The translations under genes were made by a program, and so were the position numbers. A stretch of 64,000 nucleotides of DNA from contig OZ244119.1 in the NCBI GenBank assembly GCA_965215755.1, forward strand, positions 1,488,001 to 1,552,000, written 5' to 3'. The notes under the pieces were generated by a model. The model saw nothing but the letters and a program-made list of their open reading frames with translations. It was not told the origin of the DNA and ran no database searches. The stretch's first letter is position 1. Each line of letters opens with the position of its first letter. Below are positions 18,080 through 26,395 of this stretch, one piece after another. This DNA comes from Tectiglobus sp965215755. Its GTDB lineage: Bacteria; Pseudomonadota; Alphaproteobacteria; Rhizobiales; Hyphomicrobiaceae.

Positions 18080-18841
18080 TCAGTATGTTTTGTCTGCATG
18101 TGCCAACTGCAAATTGGCTGCGATCTGCTCGGCTACTTTCATGAGCTCGGTCCCGATGTCTTTGCGGTGGCGACCAGTAAAGCGCCGGATCGGGCCGGTT
18201 GCACCGACGCTGAACGGAACACCGACGCCGCCAATCCGAATGGGGGCGGCGACACTTGAGACACCAACTTCGATTTCTTCAACGCATTCCGCGTAGCCGC
18301 GTTTCTGAATAGCTGAGAATTCGCGTTTGACTTGAGCCGGATGGGTCTTGGTTTTCTCGGTGTAGGAGCGCAAGGGGCCGCTGAGGACTTCGCTCTGAAA
18401 CGCCTCGTCAGCGAATGCTGCAATCGCTTTTGAACAAGAGCATGCGTGCATCGGACGGTTGCCGAGCCCGGGGTGAATGAAAGATCGTGCGGCATCGAGA
18501 GGCGTTTCGACGTGGATGATCTCGACAGTCTTGTTCCGGAAACGTGAGAGGAATACCGCTTCGCCGAACTCGATGGCAGTTTCCCTGAGTGTCGGGGCAA
18601 CAGCCTGGCAGACGTCGATGTCTGGCTGTCCAAGAACAGCAATCCGCCGCAGTCGTTCTCCGATGAGGTATCGCGATGAGCCCTCCGGTTCATCAAGAAG
18701 CCGATGTTCGGCTAGCGTCTGGAGAAGGCGATAGCAGGTCGGTCGTGGTAGGCCGGTCGCGCGCTGTACGTCCGCGGGTGAGACTGCCCGCCCCGCGATG
18801 GCCACTGTCTCCAAAACGGAGATGAGTCGATCTAAATGCAT
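18080..18841 (-). CDS. IclR-family transcriptional regulator
   Basis: The 253-aa product has an N-terminal winged helix-turn-helix ('PADVQRATGLPRPTCYRLLQTL', about residues 23-44) and a C-terminal GAF-like effector domain with the family pattern 'MHACSCSKAIAAF' and 'GYAECVEEIEVGVSSVAAPI'. It lies directly upstream of the FAD oxidoreductase gene and divergent from the selenium-binding-protein operon (116-bp spacer). A GTGT-AAA-ACAC dyad at 18897-18907 in that spacer is a possible operator. It probably controls one or both units. Confidence 0.92.
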   Translation of the reverse strand: MHLDRLISVLETVAIAGRAVSPADVQRATGLPRPTCYRLLQTLAEHRLLDEPEGSSRYLIGERLRRIAVLGQPDIDVCQAVAPTLRETAIEFGEAVFLSRFRNKTVEIIHVETPLDAARSFIHPGLGNRPMHACSCSKAIAAFADEAFQSEVLSGPLRSYTEKTKTHPAQVKREFSAIQKRGYAECVEEIEVGVSSVAAPIRIGGVGVPFSVGATGPIRRFTGRHRKDIGTELMKVAEQIAANLQLAHADKTY

Positions 18842-18957
18842 TGTTTCAATCTATAGGCACTTAACTTGTTTTCACTTTACGGACGCTTGTCTCATTGTGT
18901 AAAACACTGCAGCAAGTAATCCAAGTTAAAAACGGCTGATCGGGTGGAGACAGTGAC

Positions 18958-20325
18958 ATGAGTGAGACGTGCGAGACGACATGTTGCGGTCCCGGGTATG
19001 CGAGTCCGGCGGAAGCGATCAAGGCACCACGTGAAAAGTTGCTGTATACGATCGCGATTTACACGGGGACAGGAATTCAAAAACCGGATTACCTTGCAAC
19101 TGTGGACGCGGATCCGGACAGTCCAACTTACTCTCAGGTGATCCACCGGCTGGAGATGCCTGGTATCGGAGACGAACTCCATCATATGGGTTGGAATGCC
19201 TGTTCCTCTTGTCATGATGACTCGTCAATGTCGCGTCGGTATCTGCTGGTTCCCGGAGTGCGCTCGAACAATATTCATATTGTCGATACGGCTACCGATC
19301 CGCGCGCGCCTCGGCTGCACAAGGTAATCGAAGGTGCTGACATTAAGTCAAAAGCCAATTTGTCAGGTCCGCACACGGTTCACTGTCTGGGATCAGAGAT
19401 TATTATCTCATTCCTCGGCGATGCAATGGGTGAAGCACCTGGTGGCTATCTGCATCTCAACAAGGATTTTGAAATCGTAGGGCGTTGGGAAAATTCGATG
19501 GGTGACATCCCATTCGGTTATGATTTTTGGTATCAGCCGCGGCACAACGTGATGGTCAGTTCAGAATGGGCTGCACCCAATACCTTTATGCCGGGCTTTG
19601 ACCTAGAGGAAGTGGGTCACCTGAAGTATGGCCGTCGTCTGCATTTCTGGGATTTCGAGAAGCGTGTGCCGGTGGAGACCATGTATCTCGGCGAAGATGG
19701 GCTGATCCCGCTTGAAGTCAAGTTTCTGCATGATCCGGACAGTACCCATGGTTTTTGTGGTGCTGCGCTTAGCGCCAACGTTATCCATTTCTGGAAGTCC
19801 GATGCAGGGAATTGGGAGTGGGAAAAAATTATCGACGTGGAAAATGAGCCGCATCCGGAATGGCCGATTCCAATTCCCGGTGTGATGTCGGCGATCCTTG
19901 TGTCGATGGACGACAAGTACCTATATCTCAATAACTGGCTTCATGGTGATATGCGTCAATACGATATCACCGAACCACACAATCCGAAGCTGACTGGACA
20001 GGTGTGGATGGGCGGCCTGCTTGGAAAGGCGCCTGAGGTCAACGGCGTCAAGATGGCGGGTGGCCCGCAAATGTTCCAGTTGTCGTTGGACGGTAAGCGG
20101 CTCTACGTGACGACATCGCTGTTCTCGACTTGGGACAATCAATTTTATCCGGAAATCCGGACCCAGGGCGGCGTCATGGTGATGATTGATTGTGACGTTG
20201 AAAACGGCGGGATGAAGATCAACGAAGACTTCATGGTCGACTTTGGCAAGGAACCAAATGGGCCGAGCCGTTGCCATGAAACCCGTTACCCGGGCGGTGA
20301 TTGCACAAGCGACATCTGGCTATGA
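18958..20325 (+). CDS. Selenium-binding protein / methanethiol oxidase family (SBP56)
   Basis: The 455-aa length and the motifs 'HHMGWNACSSCHDD' (about residues 75-88), 'SGPHTVHCLG' and the closing 'ETRYPGGDCTSDIWL' match the SBP56 family. In bacteria some members (MtoX) are copper-containing periplasmic methanethiol oxidases. This copy has no obvious signal peptide (begins MSETCETTCCGPGYASP), a difference from periplasmic MtoX. There is no in-frame selenocysteine codon. It starts a tight three-gene unit with a ferredoxin (4-bp overlap) and a CoA-binding protein. GGTGGAGA precedes the ATG. A sulfur-compound oxidation role is plausible but unproven. Confidence 0.9.
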   Translation: MSETCETTCCGPGYASPAEAIKAPREKLLYTIAIYTGTGIQKPDYLATVDADPDSPTYSQVIHRLEMPGIGDELHHMGWNACSSCHDDSSMSRRYLLVPGVRSNNIHIVDTATDPRAPRLHKVIEGADIKSKANLSGPHTVHCLGSEIIISFLGDAMGEAPGGYLHLNKDFEIVGRWENSMGDIPFGYDFWYQPRHNVMVSSEWAAPNTFMPGFDLEEVGHLKYGRRLHFWDFEKRVPVETMYLGEDGLIPLEVKFLHDPDSTHGFCGAALSANVIHFWKSDAGNWEWEKIIDVENEPHPEWPIPIPGVMSAILVSMDDKYLYLNNWLHGDMRQYDITEPHNPKLTGQVWMGGLLGKAPEVNGVKMAGGPQMFQLSLDGKRLYVTTSLFSTWDNQFYPEIRTQGGVMVMIDCDVENGGMKINEDFMVDFGKEPNGPSRCHETRYPGGDCTSDIWL

Positions 20326-20690
20326 CCGAGACGCGGACCATAACTATTGCCAACCGAAATGGGGCGACGTTCGAAGTCGATGCACGTCGCCCGTTGCTTG
20401 AGACTTTGCGCGAGCAAGGTGTCGACCTTCCTTACGGTTGCAAGTATGGCGGCTGCATTACCTGTGCTGCCAAATTGACTGCTGGTGACATTGATCAACG
20501 CCGTCAGGTGGCGCTTAACAATCGTCAGATCAACAACGGCTATGTCGTGCTCTGTGTTGCCCGGCCCTTGTCGGACTGCACACTCGAGATTGGCGTCGAA
20601 AGTCATGACAAGCTTTATCGCAATCCCTTTCTTGATCCACTTGAGCCGCACGAACTCAAGGCGGACATCGCTACGCGCAAGGAGGCATAG
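20322..20690 (+). CDS. 2Fe-2S plant-type ferredoxin
   Basis: The 122-aa protein has the plant-type [2Fe-2S] ligand set Cys40-x4-Cys45-x2-Cys48 ('CKYGGCITC') and Cys78 ('VLCVARP'). The start ATG overlaps the stop of the SBP56 gene. An extra C-terminal tail of about 25 residues follows the usual fold. Translational coupling suggests that it passes electrons to or from the SBP56-type oxidase or a partner outside the unit. Confidence 0.93.
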   Translation: MTETRTITIANRNGATFEVDARRPLLETLREQGVDLPYGCKYGGCITCAAKLTAGDIDQRRQVALNNRQINNGYVVLCVARPLSDCTLEIGVESHDKLYRNPFLDPLEPHELKADIATRKEA

Positions 20691-21155
20691 ATGCCTGAAG
20701 CCGATATTGACCGTCTATACGATTACCCGCCCGAGTTTCTGGCCGATATTCTTCGGTCGGTGAAAACCATCGCGATGGTCGGTGCCAGTGGCGACAAAAC
20801 CAAGTTCAGCTACGGCGTTCTCCGTGTGTTGCATGAAACGGGTTATGAAATACTACCCGTCAACCCAAATCCCAAGCTTACCGAAATCCGCGGCATTTCA
20901 GTATATCGCACACTGGAAGAGATTGATCGTCCTGTCGACATGGTTGAGGTGTTCCGTCCGAAGGAGGAGCTCTACGGTATTGCCCAGCAGGCGATCGCAA
21001 TTGGTGCGAAGGTGCTGTGGGGACAGATAGGCGTCTACGACGACCGTGCCGCCAAACTAGCGGAAGATGCGGGTCTGAAGGTGGTTATGGACCGCTGTCC
21101 TAAGATTGAACTGTTCCGGCCATTCTGGAAGCCACGTCTTGATCTTGCCATTTGA
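20691..21155 (+). CDS. CoA-binding domain protein (YccU-like)
   Basis: The 154-aa protein is a single Rossmann-like CoA-binding domain (CoA_binding_2): 'KTIAMVGASGDKTKFSYGV' near residues 24-42, 'YEILPVNPN' and 'VDMVEVFRP'. Such stand-alone proteins bind CoA, but their reaction is unknown. The ATG follows the ferredoxin stop directly (TAGATG), so it belongs to the same operon. Confidence 0.9.
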   Translation: MPEADIDRLYDYPPEFLADILRSVKTIAMVGASGDKTKFSYGVLRVLHETGYEILPVNPNPKLTEIRGISVYRTLEEIDRPVDMVEVFRPKEELYGIAQQAIAIGAKVLWGQIGVYDDRAAKLAEDAGLKVVMDRCPKIELFRPFWKPRLDLAI

Positions 21156-21325
21156 TCTTGTGATTGGATGTGGCGGTTGATTTGACGGCGGCACAACCCT
21201 GCTCGATGCAATCATCGCAATCTGATTCGAGGATGCTGTGTGCATCGTGGCTTTGAGGCGTAGAGGCGATGCCGAGTCTGTAAGGCTGCCGCTACAGCTT
21301 AGATATTGGCATGGAGAAATGTGCA

Positions 21326-21661
21326 ATGTCGAATTCATACGGTATTTGCAGGCCGTTTCCGGCCATGTCTTTGATCGCAATAGGGCTGTTGACGCTCGCC
21401 TCAACTGCCATTTCGACTGGCTCAGCGCAGGCGATTGAGAGCAAACACGGATGCGTCGAGGTTACGGCTCAGTCTATCAATATCCGGAGCAAAAACTCGG
21501 CGAAGAAAGGTGAGATCGTTACGACGGCTCAGCTTGGTGAAGTGTTGGCCAAGCGTGGGCCGACGTGTCCGATCAGGCGGTTCTGGTGCCCTGTCCGAAA
21601 TGCGAAGGGTGTCGAAGGGTGGGCGGCCAAAGAGTTCATCAAGAATACCGAATGCCGCTAG
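21326..21661 (+). CDS. Exported SH3-like domain protein
   Basis: The 111-aa product has a signal peptide (hydrophobic 'MSLIAIGLLTLASTA', cleavage near 'GSAQAIE') and a bacterial SH3 core with 'SINIRSKNSAKKGEIV' and the closing 'GWAAKEFIK'. Four Cys residues in the mature part could form disulfides. ATG 21326 has GGAG about 10 nt upstream; an ATG at 21311 is an alternative. Such proteins bind the cell wall or act as chaperone-like domains in the periplasm; no partner is apparent here. Confidence 0.8.
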   Translation: MSNSYGICRPFPAMSLIAIGLLTLASTAISTGSAQAIESKHGCVEVTAQSINIRSKNSAKKGEIVTTAQLGEVLAKRGPTCPIRRFWCPVRNAKGVEGWAAKEFIKNTECR

Positions 21662-21764
21662 GGTCCAGCCTTTTTATGAAGAGCCCCAATACGCGTGCTC
21701 AGCTGGTCAGATTAATGCGTTGCGCTCGCTAGAATATCAGGCGATGTCATAGCCCCGCACCTTT

Positions 21765-21807
21765 CGGCACGGGGCCCGAGGTGGAGTGTGGTGCAAACAA
21801 CCTCGGT
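21765..21807 (+). repeat. Decayed duplicate of the urtA promoter and transcript start
   Basis: This 43-bp stretch aligns with 22166-22210 as GGCACGG - 12 bp - AGTGT - (0 or 2 bp) - GGTGCAAACAACCTC - xGT. Here the -24 half is kept as cGGCACG, but the -12 GC is lost (the base pair 10 nt after GG is GA), so it should not work as a sigma-54 promoter. No gene follows it directly. Confidence 0.7.
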
Positions 21808-22040
21808 CAGCATCGCCGACATCGCACTCTAGATCATCAGTCTTCTGGTTGGAACCACGCTGGCGATCCCAATCGCAATCAAGATGATCGGCCACTCAGA
21901 ATTGAGCGAACTGGCTTGTCTATTGGGATGCAAAGACCACTGTCGTGAGCCTCTAAGGTCAACCGTCCAGGGACTGGATGCGACATCGGTATGACAATCA
22001 AATAGGCACAAATGAAATTTGCCTGATTTTTATGCATGTG

Positions 22041-22058
22041 TGGTCAAATGTTTGGCCA
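22041..22058. promoter_or_regulatory. 18-bp dyad upstream of the sigma-54 promoter
   Basis: TGGTCAAATGTTTGGCCA has 8-bp arms with one mismatch around a central TG. It lies about 125 bp before the -24 element, the usual place for an activator site. It does not match the known NtrC consensus (GCAC...GTGC type), so its protein is unknown. Confidence 0.45.
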
Positions 22059-22165
22059 TTGCAGGCGATATAGCTCCTTCTGTAGCCATTCATGAATAGC
22101 TGATTTCTCTGATTTTCTCAATTTTATCAATTGGTTAGATTCCTATTAAGATTTCATTCACCAAC

Positions 22166-22180
22166 TGGCACGGCGCTTGC
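22166..22180 (+). promoter_or_regulatory. Sigma-54 (-24/-12) promoter of the urt-ure operon
   Basis: TGGCACGGCGCTTGC matches the sigma-54 consensus TGGCACG-N4-TTGC with the invariant GG and GC exactly 10 bp apart. Transcription should start near 22191-22193, giving a leader of about 30 nt before the urtA ATG. Sigma-54 control fits nitrogen-limited expression of urea uptake and urease. Confidence 0.88.
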
Positions 22181-22221
22181 CAATGAGTGTTCGGTGCAAA
22201 CAACCTCAGTTGGAGAATGGA

Positions 22222-23511
22222 ATGAAAATAACGCGAAGATCTTTGCTTGGATCCGTCGCGCTTGGAGTCAGCCTCGCCGTTGGCGGTATGGCAGCCAAAG
22301 CCGAGGAGACCATCAAGGTCGGCATCCTGCACTCGCTTTCGGGGACCATGGCAATCAGTGAAACAACGCTGAAAGACGCCATGCTGATGCTTATTGAGGA
22401 GCAGAATAAAAAAGGCGGCCTGCTTGGCAAGAAACTCGAGCCTGTCGTTGTCGATCCGGCCTCCAACTGGCCGCTGTTCGCAGAAAAGGCGCGCGAGCTG
22501 ATCTCTCAGAACAAGGTCGCCGCCGTATTCGGATGCTGGACTTCAGTCTCTCGGAAGTCCGTTTTGCCGGTCTTCAAGGAATTGAATTCGGTACTGTTCT
22601 ATCCGGTTCAGTATGAAGGCGAGGAGAGCGAGCGCAACGTGTTCTACACAGGCGCTGCTCCCAACCAACAGGCGATCCCTGCTGTCGACTACCTGATGAG
22701 TGAGGATGGTGGCTCGGTGAAGCGCTGGGTGCTTGCCGGAACCGACTACGTCTATCCGCGCACGACCAACAAGATCCTGGCGGCCTATCTGAAGGCGAAA
22801 GGCGTCAAGGATGAAGACATTATGATCAACTATACGCCATTCGGGCATTCCGATTGGCAAACGATCGTGTCGGATATCAAGAAGTTCGGATCGGCCGGTA
22901 AGAAGACCGCGGTCGTCTCGACAATCAATGGTGATGCCAACGTTCCATTCTACAAGGAACTGTCCAACCAGGGCGTGGAAGCCACGGATATCCCGGTTGT
23001 TGCTTTCTCGGTAGGCGAAGAGGAACTCGCAGGCATCGACACATCCAATCTGGTTGGCCACCTGGCGGCCTGGAACTACTTCCAATCCGTAGAGGCACCA
23101 GCAAACGCAGAGTTCATCAAGAAGTGGCAGGCGTTCACCAAGAATCCGAAGCGCGTCACCAATGACCCGATGGAAGCGCACTACATTGGCTTCAATATGT
23201 GGGTCAAAGCGGTTGAGAAGGCGAAGAGCACCGATCCTGACAAGGTCATTGATGCCATCATTGGTGTCGAAGTGCCGAACCTGACTGGCGGCATGTCAAA
23301 GATGCTGCCCAACCATCACATTACGAAACCGGTTCTGATTGGTGAAATTCTGGAAACCGGGCAGTTCGACGTCGTCTGGAAAACCAAAGGCTTGGTCCCT
23401 GGTGATGCCTGGTCAGACTATCTGCCTGGCTCGAAGGACCTGATCAGTGACTGGCCTGGCAAGAAGTGCGGCAACTTCAATGCCAAGACGGGTAAGTGTG
23501 GCGGCGCCTGA
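22222..23511 (+). CDS. urtA: Urea ABC transporter substrate-binding protein UrtA
   Basis: The 429-aa protein begins with a twin-arginine-type signal (MKITRRSLLG, hydrophobic core, 'MAAKAEE'). The mature part has the UrtA/AmiC periplasmic-binding fold: 'VGILHSLSGTMAISE', 'AVFGCWTSVSRKSVLPV', 'NPMEAHYIGFNMW'-like blocks. It captures urea in the periplasm for UrtBCDE. ATG 22222 has TTGGAGAATGGA just upstream. It is first in the operon, 30 nt after the predicted sigma-54 transcription start, and is separated from urtB by two hairpins. Confidence 0.95.
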   Translation: MKITRRSLLGSVALGVSLAVGGMAAKAEETIKVGILHSLSGTMAISETTLKDAMLMLIEEQNKKGGLLGKKLEPVVVDPASNWPLFAEKARELISQNKVAAVFGCWTSVSRKSVLPVFKELNSVLFYPVQYEGEESERNVFYTGAAPNQQAIPAVDYLMSEDGGSVKRWVLAGTDYVYPRTTNKILAAYLKAKGVKDEDIMINYTPFGHSDWQTIVSDIKKFGSAGKKTAVVSTINGDANVPFYKELSNQGVEATDIPVVAFSVGEEELAGIDTSNLVGHLAAWNYFQSVEAPANAEFIKKWQAFTKNPKRVTNDPMEAHYIGFNMWVKAVEKAKSTDPDKVIDAIIGVEVPNLTGGMSKMLPNHHITKPVLIGEILETGQFDVVWKTKGLVPGDAWSDYLPGSKDLISDWPGKKCGNFNAKTGKCGGA

Positions 23512-23533
23512 TCGCCCGATAATGAAGGGAGCG

Positions 23534-23556
23534 TCCGGTTTGTATGAGAAACCGGA
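23534..23556 (+). terminator. Hairpin 1 between urtA and urtB
   Basis: TCCGGTTT (23534-23541) pairs with AAACCGGA (23549-23556) with a 7-nt loop. No T-run follows, so it more likely stabilises the urtA 3' end than terminates fully. Confidence 0.5.
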
Positions 23557-23568
23557 ATGCACAACAAG

Positions 23569-23593
23569 CATGGGGCCGTTCTTCGGCCCCATG
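23569..23593 (+). terminator. Hairpin 2 between urtA and urtB
   Basis: CATGGGGCCG (23569-23578) pairs perfectly with CGGCCCCATG (23584-23593) around TTCTT. It is very stable and lies just before the urtB start. Partial attenuation would give more binding protein than permease. Confidence 0.65.
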
Positions 23594-23603
23594 ACACGAC
23601 AAC

Positions 23604-25250
23604 ATGACTGTCAAAATCGACACTATCGGGGGATGGATGCAGATTGCATCAAGGGTCTTTATTTTACTGTTAGCGATATGCGCATCGTTGCCGATTGGCG
23701 CGTCGCCTCTGCGTGCTGATGAAACGACACTCCAAGATGCTCTTGCCTTGTTTGCCGCTCGTTCTTTCGGCAGTACAATCAAGGCTGTCGATGTCATTGC
23801 TGCTTCAGGTGTGGAGCATGCCCCCGCTCTTCTGACTGCCTTGTCGAAACGCCGGGTCTATCTATCCCGGGATAGCAGTCAAGCTGCCTACCGTACTGGT
23901 AAGACCTATTATGATTTTATAACCGCGGCGCCACTCAAGAGCCGTCCAAGCGAGTTCAAGAGTGTACGTGTCAACAATCGCGTGCGCGGCGCGATCAAGG
24001 CTGCGCTCGGCACCTTGCAGTTGCGTTCCAAGGATACGGCCAGGCGGCTTGCGGCAGCTGAAGAGGTGTTCCGCAATAAGGATGTCGCTGTTCTACCGGC
24101 TCTGGATGAGCTGATCGACAATGAAGAGGTTAGCAATGTTCGACGGGCGCTGATTGATACGCGAGCTGCGCTCGTTATCGCCAGCAACGGGGCAAGCAAG
24201 TCGGACAAGCTTGCAGCCGTGGAAGTTCTGGAGAGGCGTGGCAAACAGGATGCGATCGTCGCACTCAGGCCAGCACTGCAATCCAGCGATGCCGACGTAG
24301 CCCAGGCTGCAAGGGGCGCGATAGTCCAAATTGAACGGTGGCTGGCGGTTGCTTCACAAGTTCAAAATGTCTGGTATGGGCTGTCGCTTGGATCTGTTCT
24401 GCTGCTGGCTGCGATTGGGCTTGCCATCACTTTCGGTGTGATGGGCGTTATCAACATGGCGCATGGCGAAATGGTCATGCTGGGGGCCTATACGACGTTT
24501 GTGGTCCAGGAGGCTTTTCGCGCGTATGCGCCGGAAGCCTTTGATCTGTCGCTACCACTTGCGATTCCGCTGGCATTCGCTGTGGCTGGATTAGTAGGAA
24601 TCGCAATTGAGCGTGGCATCATCCAATTCCTCTACGGCCGTCCGTTGGAGACCTTGCTAGCAACCTGGGGTGTCAGCCTCATTCTGCAGCAGGCGGTGCG
24701 GACGATTTTTGGTCCGACAAACCGGGAAGTTGGAGCACCGTCCTACATGACAGGGGGCTTCGACTTTTTCGGACTTGCTATCACCTACAACCGCCTGTGG
24801 ATCATTGTCTTTTCCCTCGTCGTCTTCGCACTGCTGTTGCTGGTACTGCGGGCGACCTCACTGGGGCTTCAAATGCGTGCCGTGACGCAGAACCGGCGAA
24901 TGGCTGCATCAATGGGCATTCGAACGGGTTACGTTGATGCCATGACGTTCGGGCTTGGATCCGGTATTGCGGGGATTGCTGGCGTTGCGCTTAGTCAGAT
25001 CGACAATGTGTCTCCGAACCTCGGTCAGAGCTACATCGTCGACAGCTTCATGGTTGTTGTTTTCGGTGGCGTCGGAAATCTTTGGGGCACGCTGGTCTCA
25101 GCCATGGCGCTTGGTGTGACCAACAAGTTCCTCGAGCCGTGGGCCGGTGCGGTGCTTGCCAAGATTGTGATCCTCGTCCTGTTGATCCTGTTCATTCAAA
25201 AGCGACCGCGCGGTCTCTTCGCACTTAAAGGGCGGGCTGTCGAAGCATGA
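23604..25250 (+). CDS. urtB: Urea ABC transporter permease UrtB
   Basis: The 548-aa UrtB has the long N-terminal extension of this family: signal peptide (around residues 12-39), then a helical HEAT-like periplasmic region (about 40-240), then a LivH-type permease with eight or so membrane helices (about 255-540, 'GLAITFGVMGVINMAHGEMVMLGAY' region at about 271-295). ATG 23604 follows the second hairpin; ATG 23637, preceded by GGGGG, is an alternative that gives a cleaner signal peptide. Its stop overlaps urtC by 4 bp. Confidence 0.95.
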   Translation: MTVKIDTIGGWMQIASRVFILLLAICASLPIGASPLRADETTLQDALALFAARSFGSTIKAVDVIAASGVEHAPALLTALSKRRVYLSRDSSQAAYRTGKTYYDFITAAPLKSRPSEFKSVRVNNRVRGAIKAALGTLQLRSKDTARRLAAAEEVFRNKDVAVLPALDELIDNEEVSNVRRALIDTRAALVIASNGASKSDKLAAVEVLERRGKQDAIVALRPALQSSDADVAQAARGAIVQIERWLAVASQVQNVWYGLSLGSVLLLAAIGLAITFGVMGVINMAHGEMVMLGAYTTFVVQEAFRAYAPEAFDLSLPLAIPLAFAVAGLVGIAIERGIIQFLYGRPLETLLATWGVSLILQQAVRTIFGPTNREVGAPSYMTGGFDFFGLAITYNRLWIIVFSLVVFALLLLVLRATSLGLQMRAVTQNRRMAASMGIRTGYVDAMTFGLGSGIAGIAGVALSQIDNVSPNLGQSYIVDSFMVVVFGGVGNLWGTLVSAMALGVTNKFLEPWAGAVLAKIVILVLLILFIQKRPRGLFALKGRAVEA

Positions 25251-26395
25251 TCACACGAGCCCTCTTCAGCATCAGCGATACCGCTAGTCGGATCTTTCTA
25301 GGGGTCCTATTGGCTGCTGCAATCCTCGTCCCGGCGAGTAACATGCTGCTGCCGGAATCATCGCCTTTTCATGTTCCAACCCACGTGGTCGCGCTGCTTG
25401 GGAAGTATTTATGCTACGCCATTTTGGCAGTCGCACTTGATCTGGTGTGGGGATACTGCGGGATCCTTTCGCTCGGCCACGCTGCATTCTTCGCACTCGG
25501 CGGCTATGCCATGGGCATGTATCTAATGCGCCAGATCGGCACCCGTGGTGTCTATGCAGATCCGATTCTGCCGGACTTCATGGTGTTTTTGAACTGGAAA
25601 GAGTTGCCGTGGTTTTGGTACGGCTTTGATATGTTCCCGTTTGCGCTGCTGATGGTGGTCCTTGTGCCGGGACTGTTAGCCTTCTGCTTCGGATGGCTTG
25701 CGTTTCGGTCGCGTGTGACAGGCGTCTATCTGTCGATCATCACCCAGGCGATGACGTACGCATTGCTGCTGGCCTTCTTCCGAAATGAAATGGGTTTTGG
25801 TGGCAACAATGGTCTCACCGATTTCAAGGATATTCTCGGATTTGATATTCAAGCGCAGGGCACGCGCAATGCCTTATACGTGACGACTGTCGTTGTCCTG
25901 GCCCTGACTTATGTTATTTCGCGGTACATGGTGACGTCGACGTTTGGCAAGGTTTTGATTGCCATACGGGATGCGGAGAGCCGAACGCGTTTCCTGGGAT
26001 ACCGTGTCGAGAACTACAAACTCCTGGTGTTTGTGGTATCGGCCTGTATGGCGGGGCTGGCGGGGGCACTCTATGTGCCACAGGTCGGCATCATCAATCC
26101 ATCCGAGTTCCAGCCGGCCAACTCGATCGAGGCTGTCATCTGGGTTGCCGTTGGTGGCCGGGGTACGTTAACGGGAGCGGCGCTCGGGGCCGTTGTCGTG
26201 AATTATCTGAAGACAATCTTCACGACGGGGCTGCTGGCGCCCTACTGGCTGTTTGCCCTCGGCGGCATTTTCATTCTTTCGACGCTGTTCTTGCCAAAAG
26301 GCATTGTGGGGACAGCCGGCGATGTCATCAAACGCATGCGGAGGCAGCAGAAAGAGCGATCTGCTGATGACGGCGTGGCGCAGGCGGCGGAGTAG
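25247..26395 (+). CDS. urtC: Urea ABC transporter permease UrtC
   Basis: The 382-aa LivM-type permease has 8-10 membrane helices and the urt-type block 'WGYCGILSLGHAAFFALGGY' (about residues 67-86). 'LIAIRDAESRTRFLGY' near residue 240 is the ATPase-coupling loop. It starts in ATGA overlap with urtB and its stop codon abuts urtD. Confidence 0.95.
   Translation: MITRALFSISDTASRIFLGVLLAAAILVPASNMLLPESSPFHVPTHVVALLGKYLCYAILAVALDLVWGYCGILSLGHAAFFALGGYAMGMYLMRQIGTRGVYADPILPDFMVFLNWKELPWFWYGFDMFPFALLMVVLVPGLLAFCFGWLAFRSRVTGVYLSIITQAMTYALLLAFFRNEMGFGGNNGLTDFKDILGFDIQAQGTRNALYVTTVVVLALTYVISRYMVTSTFGKVLIAIRDAESRTRFLGYRVENYKLLVFVVSACMAGLAGALYVPQVGIINPSEFQPANSIEAVIWVAVGGRGTLTGAALGAVVVNYLKTIFTTGLLAPYWLFALGGIFILSTLFLPKGIVGTAGDVIKRMRRQQKERSADDGVAQAAE

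Larger units (their letters stand above)
21662..22221. other. Long leader region upstream of urtA
   Basis: This 560-bp stretch holds no gene. It contains a hairpin GCCCCG/CGGGGC around 21752-21775 just after the SH3 gene, a decayed duplicate of the urt promoter (21765-21807), an 18-bp dyad (22041-22058), an AT-rich tract (22090-22140) and the sigma-54 promoter (22166-22180). Confidence 0.7.

Noticed and set aside
18897..18907. GTGT-AAA-ACAC dyad as IclR operator
   Set aside because: Too short and found only once; kept as a remark under the IclR entry.
18958..20325. Selenoprotein, because of the family name
   Set aside because: There is no in-frame TGA before the end and no SECIS-like element; the family name refers to bound selenium in other organisms.
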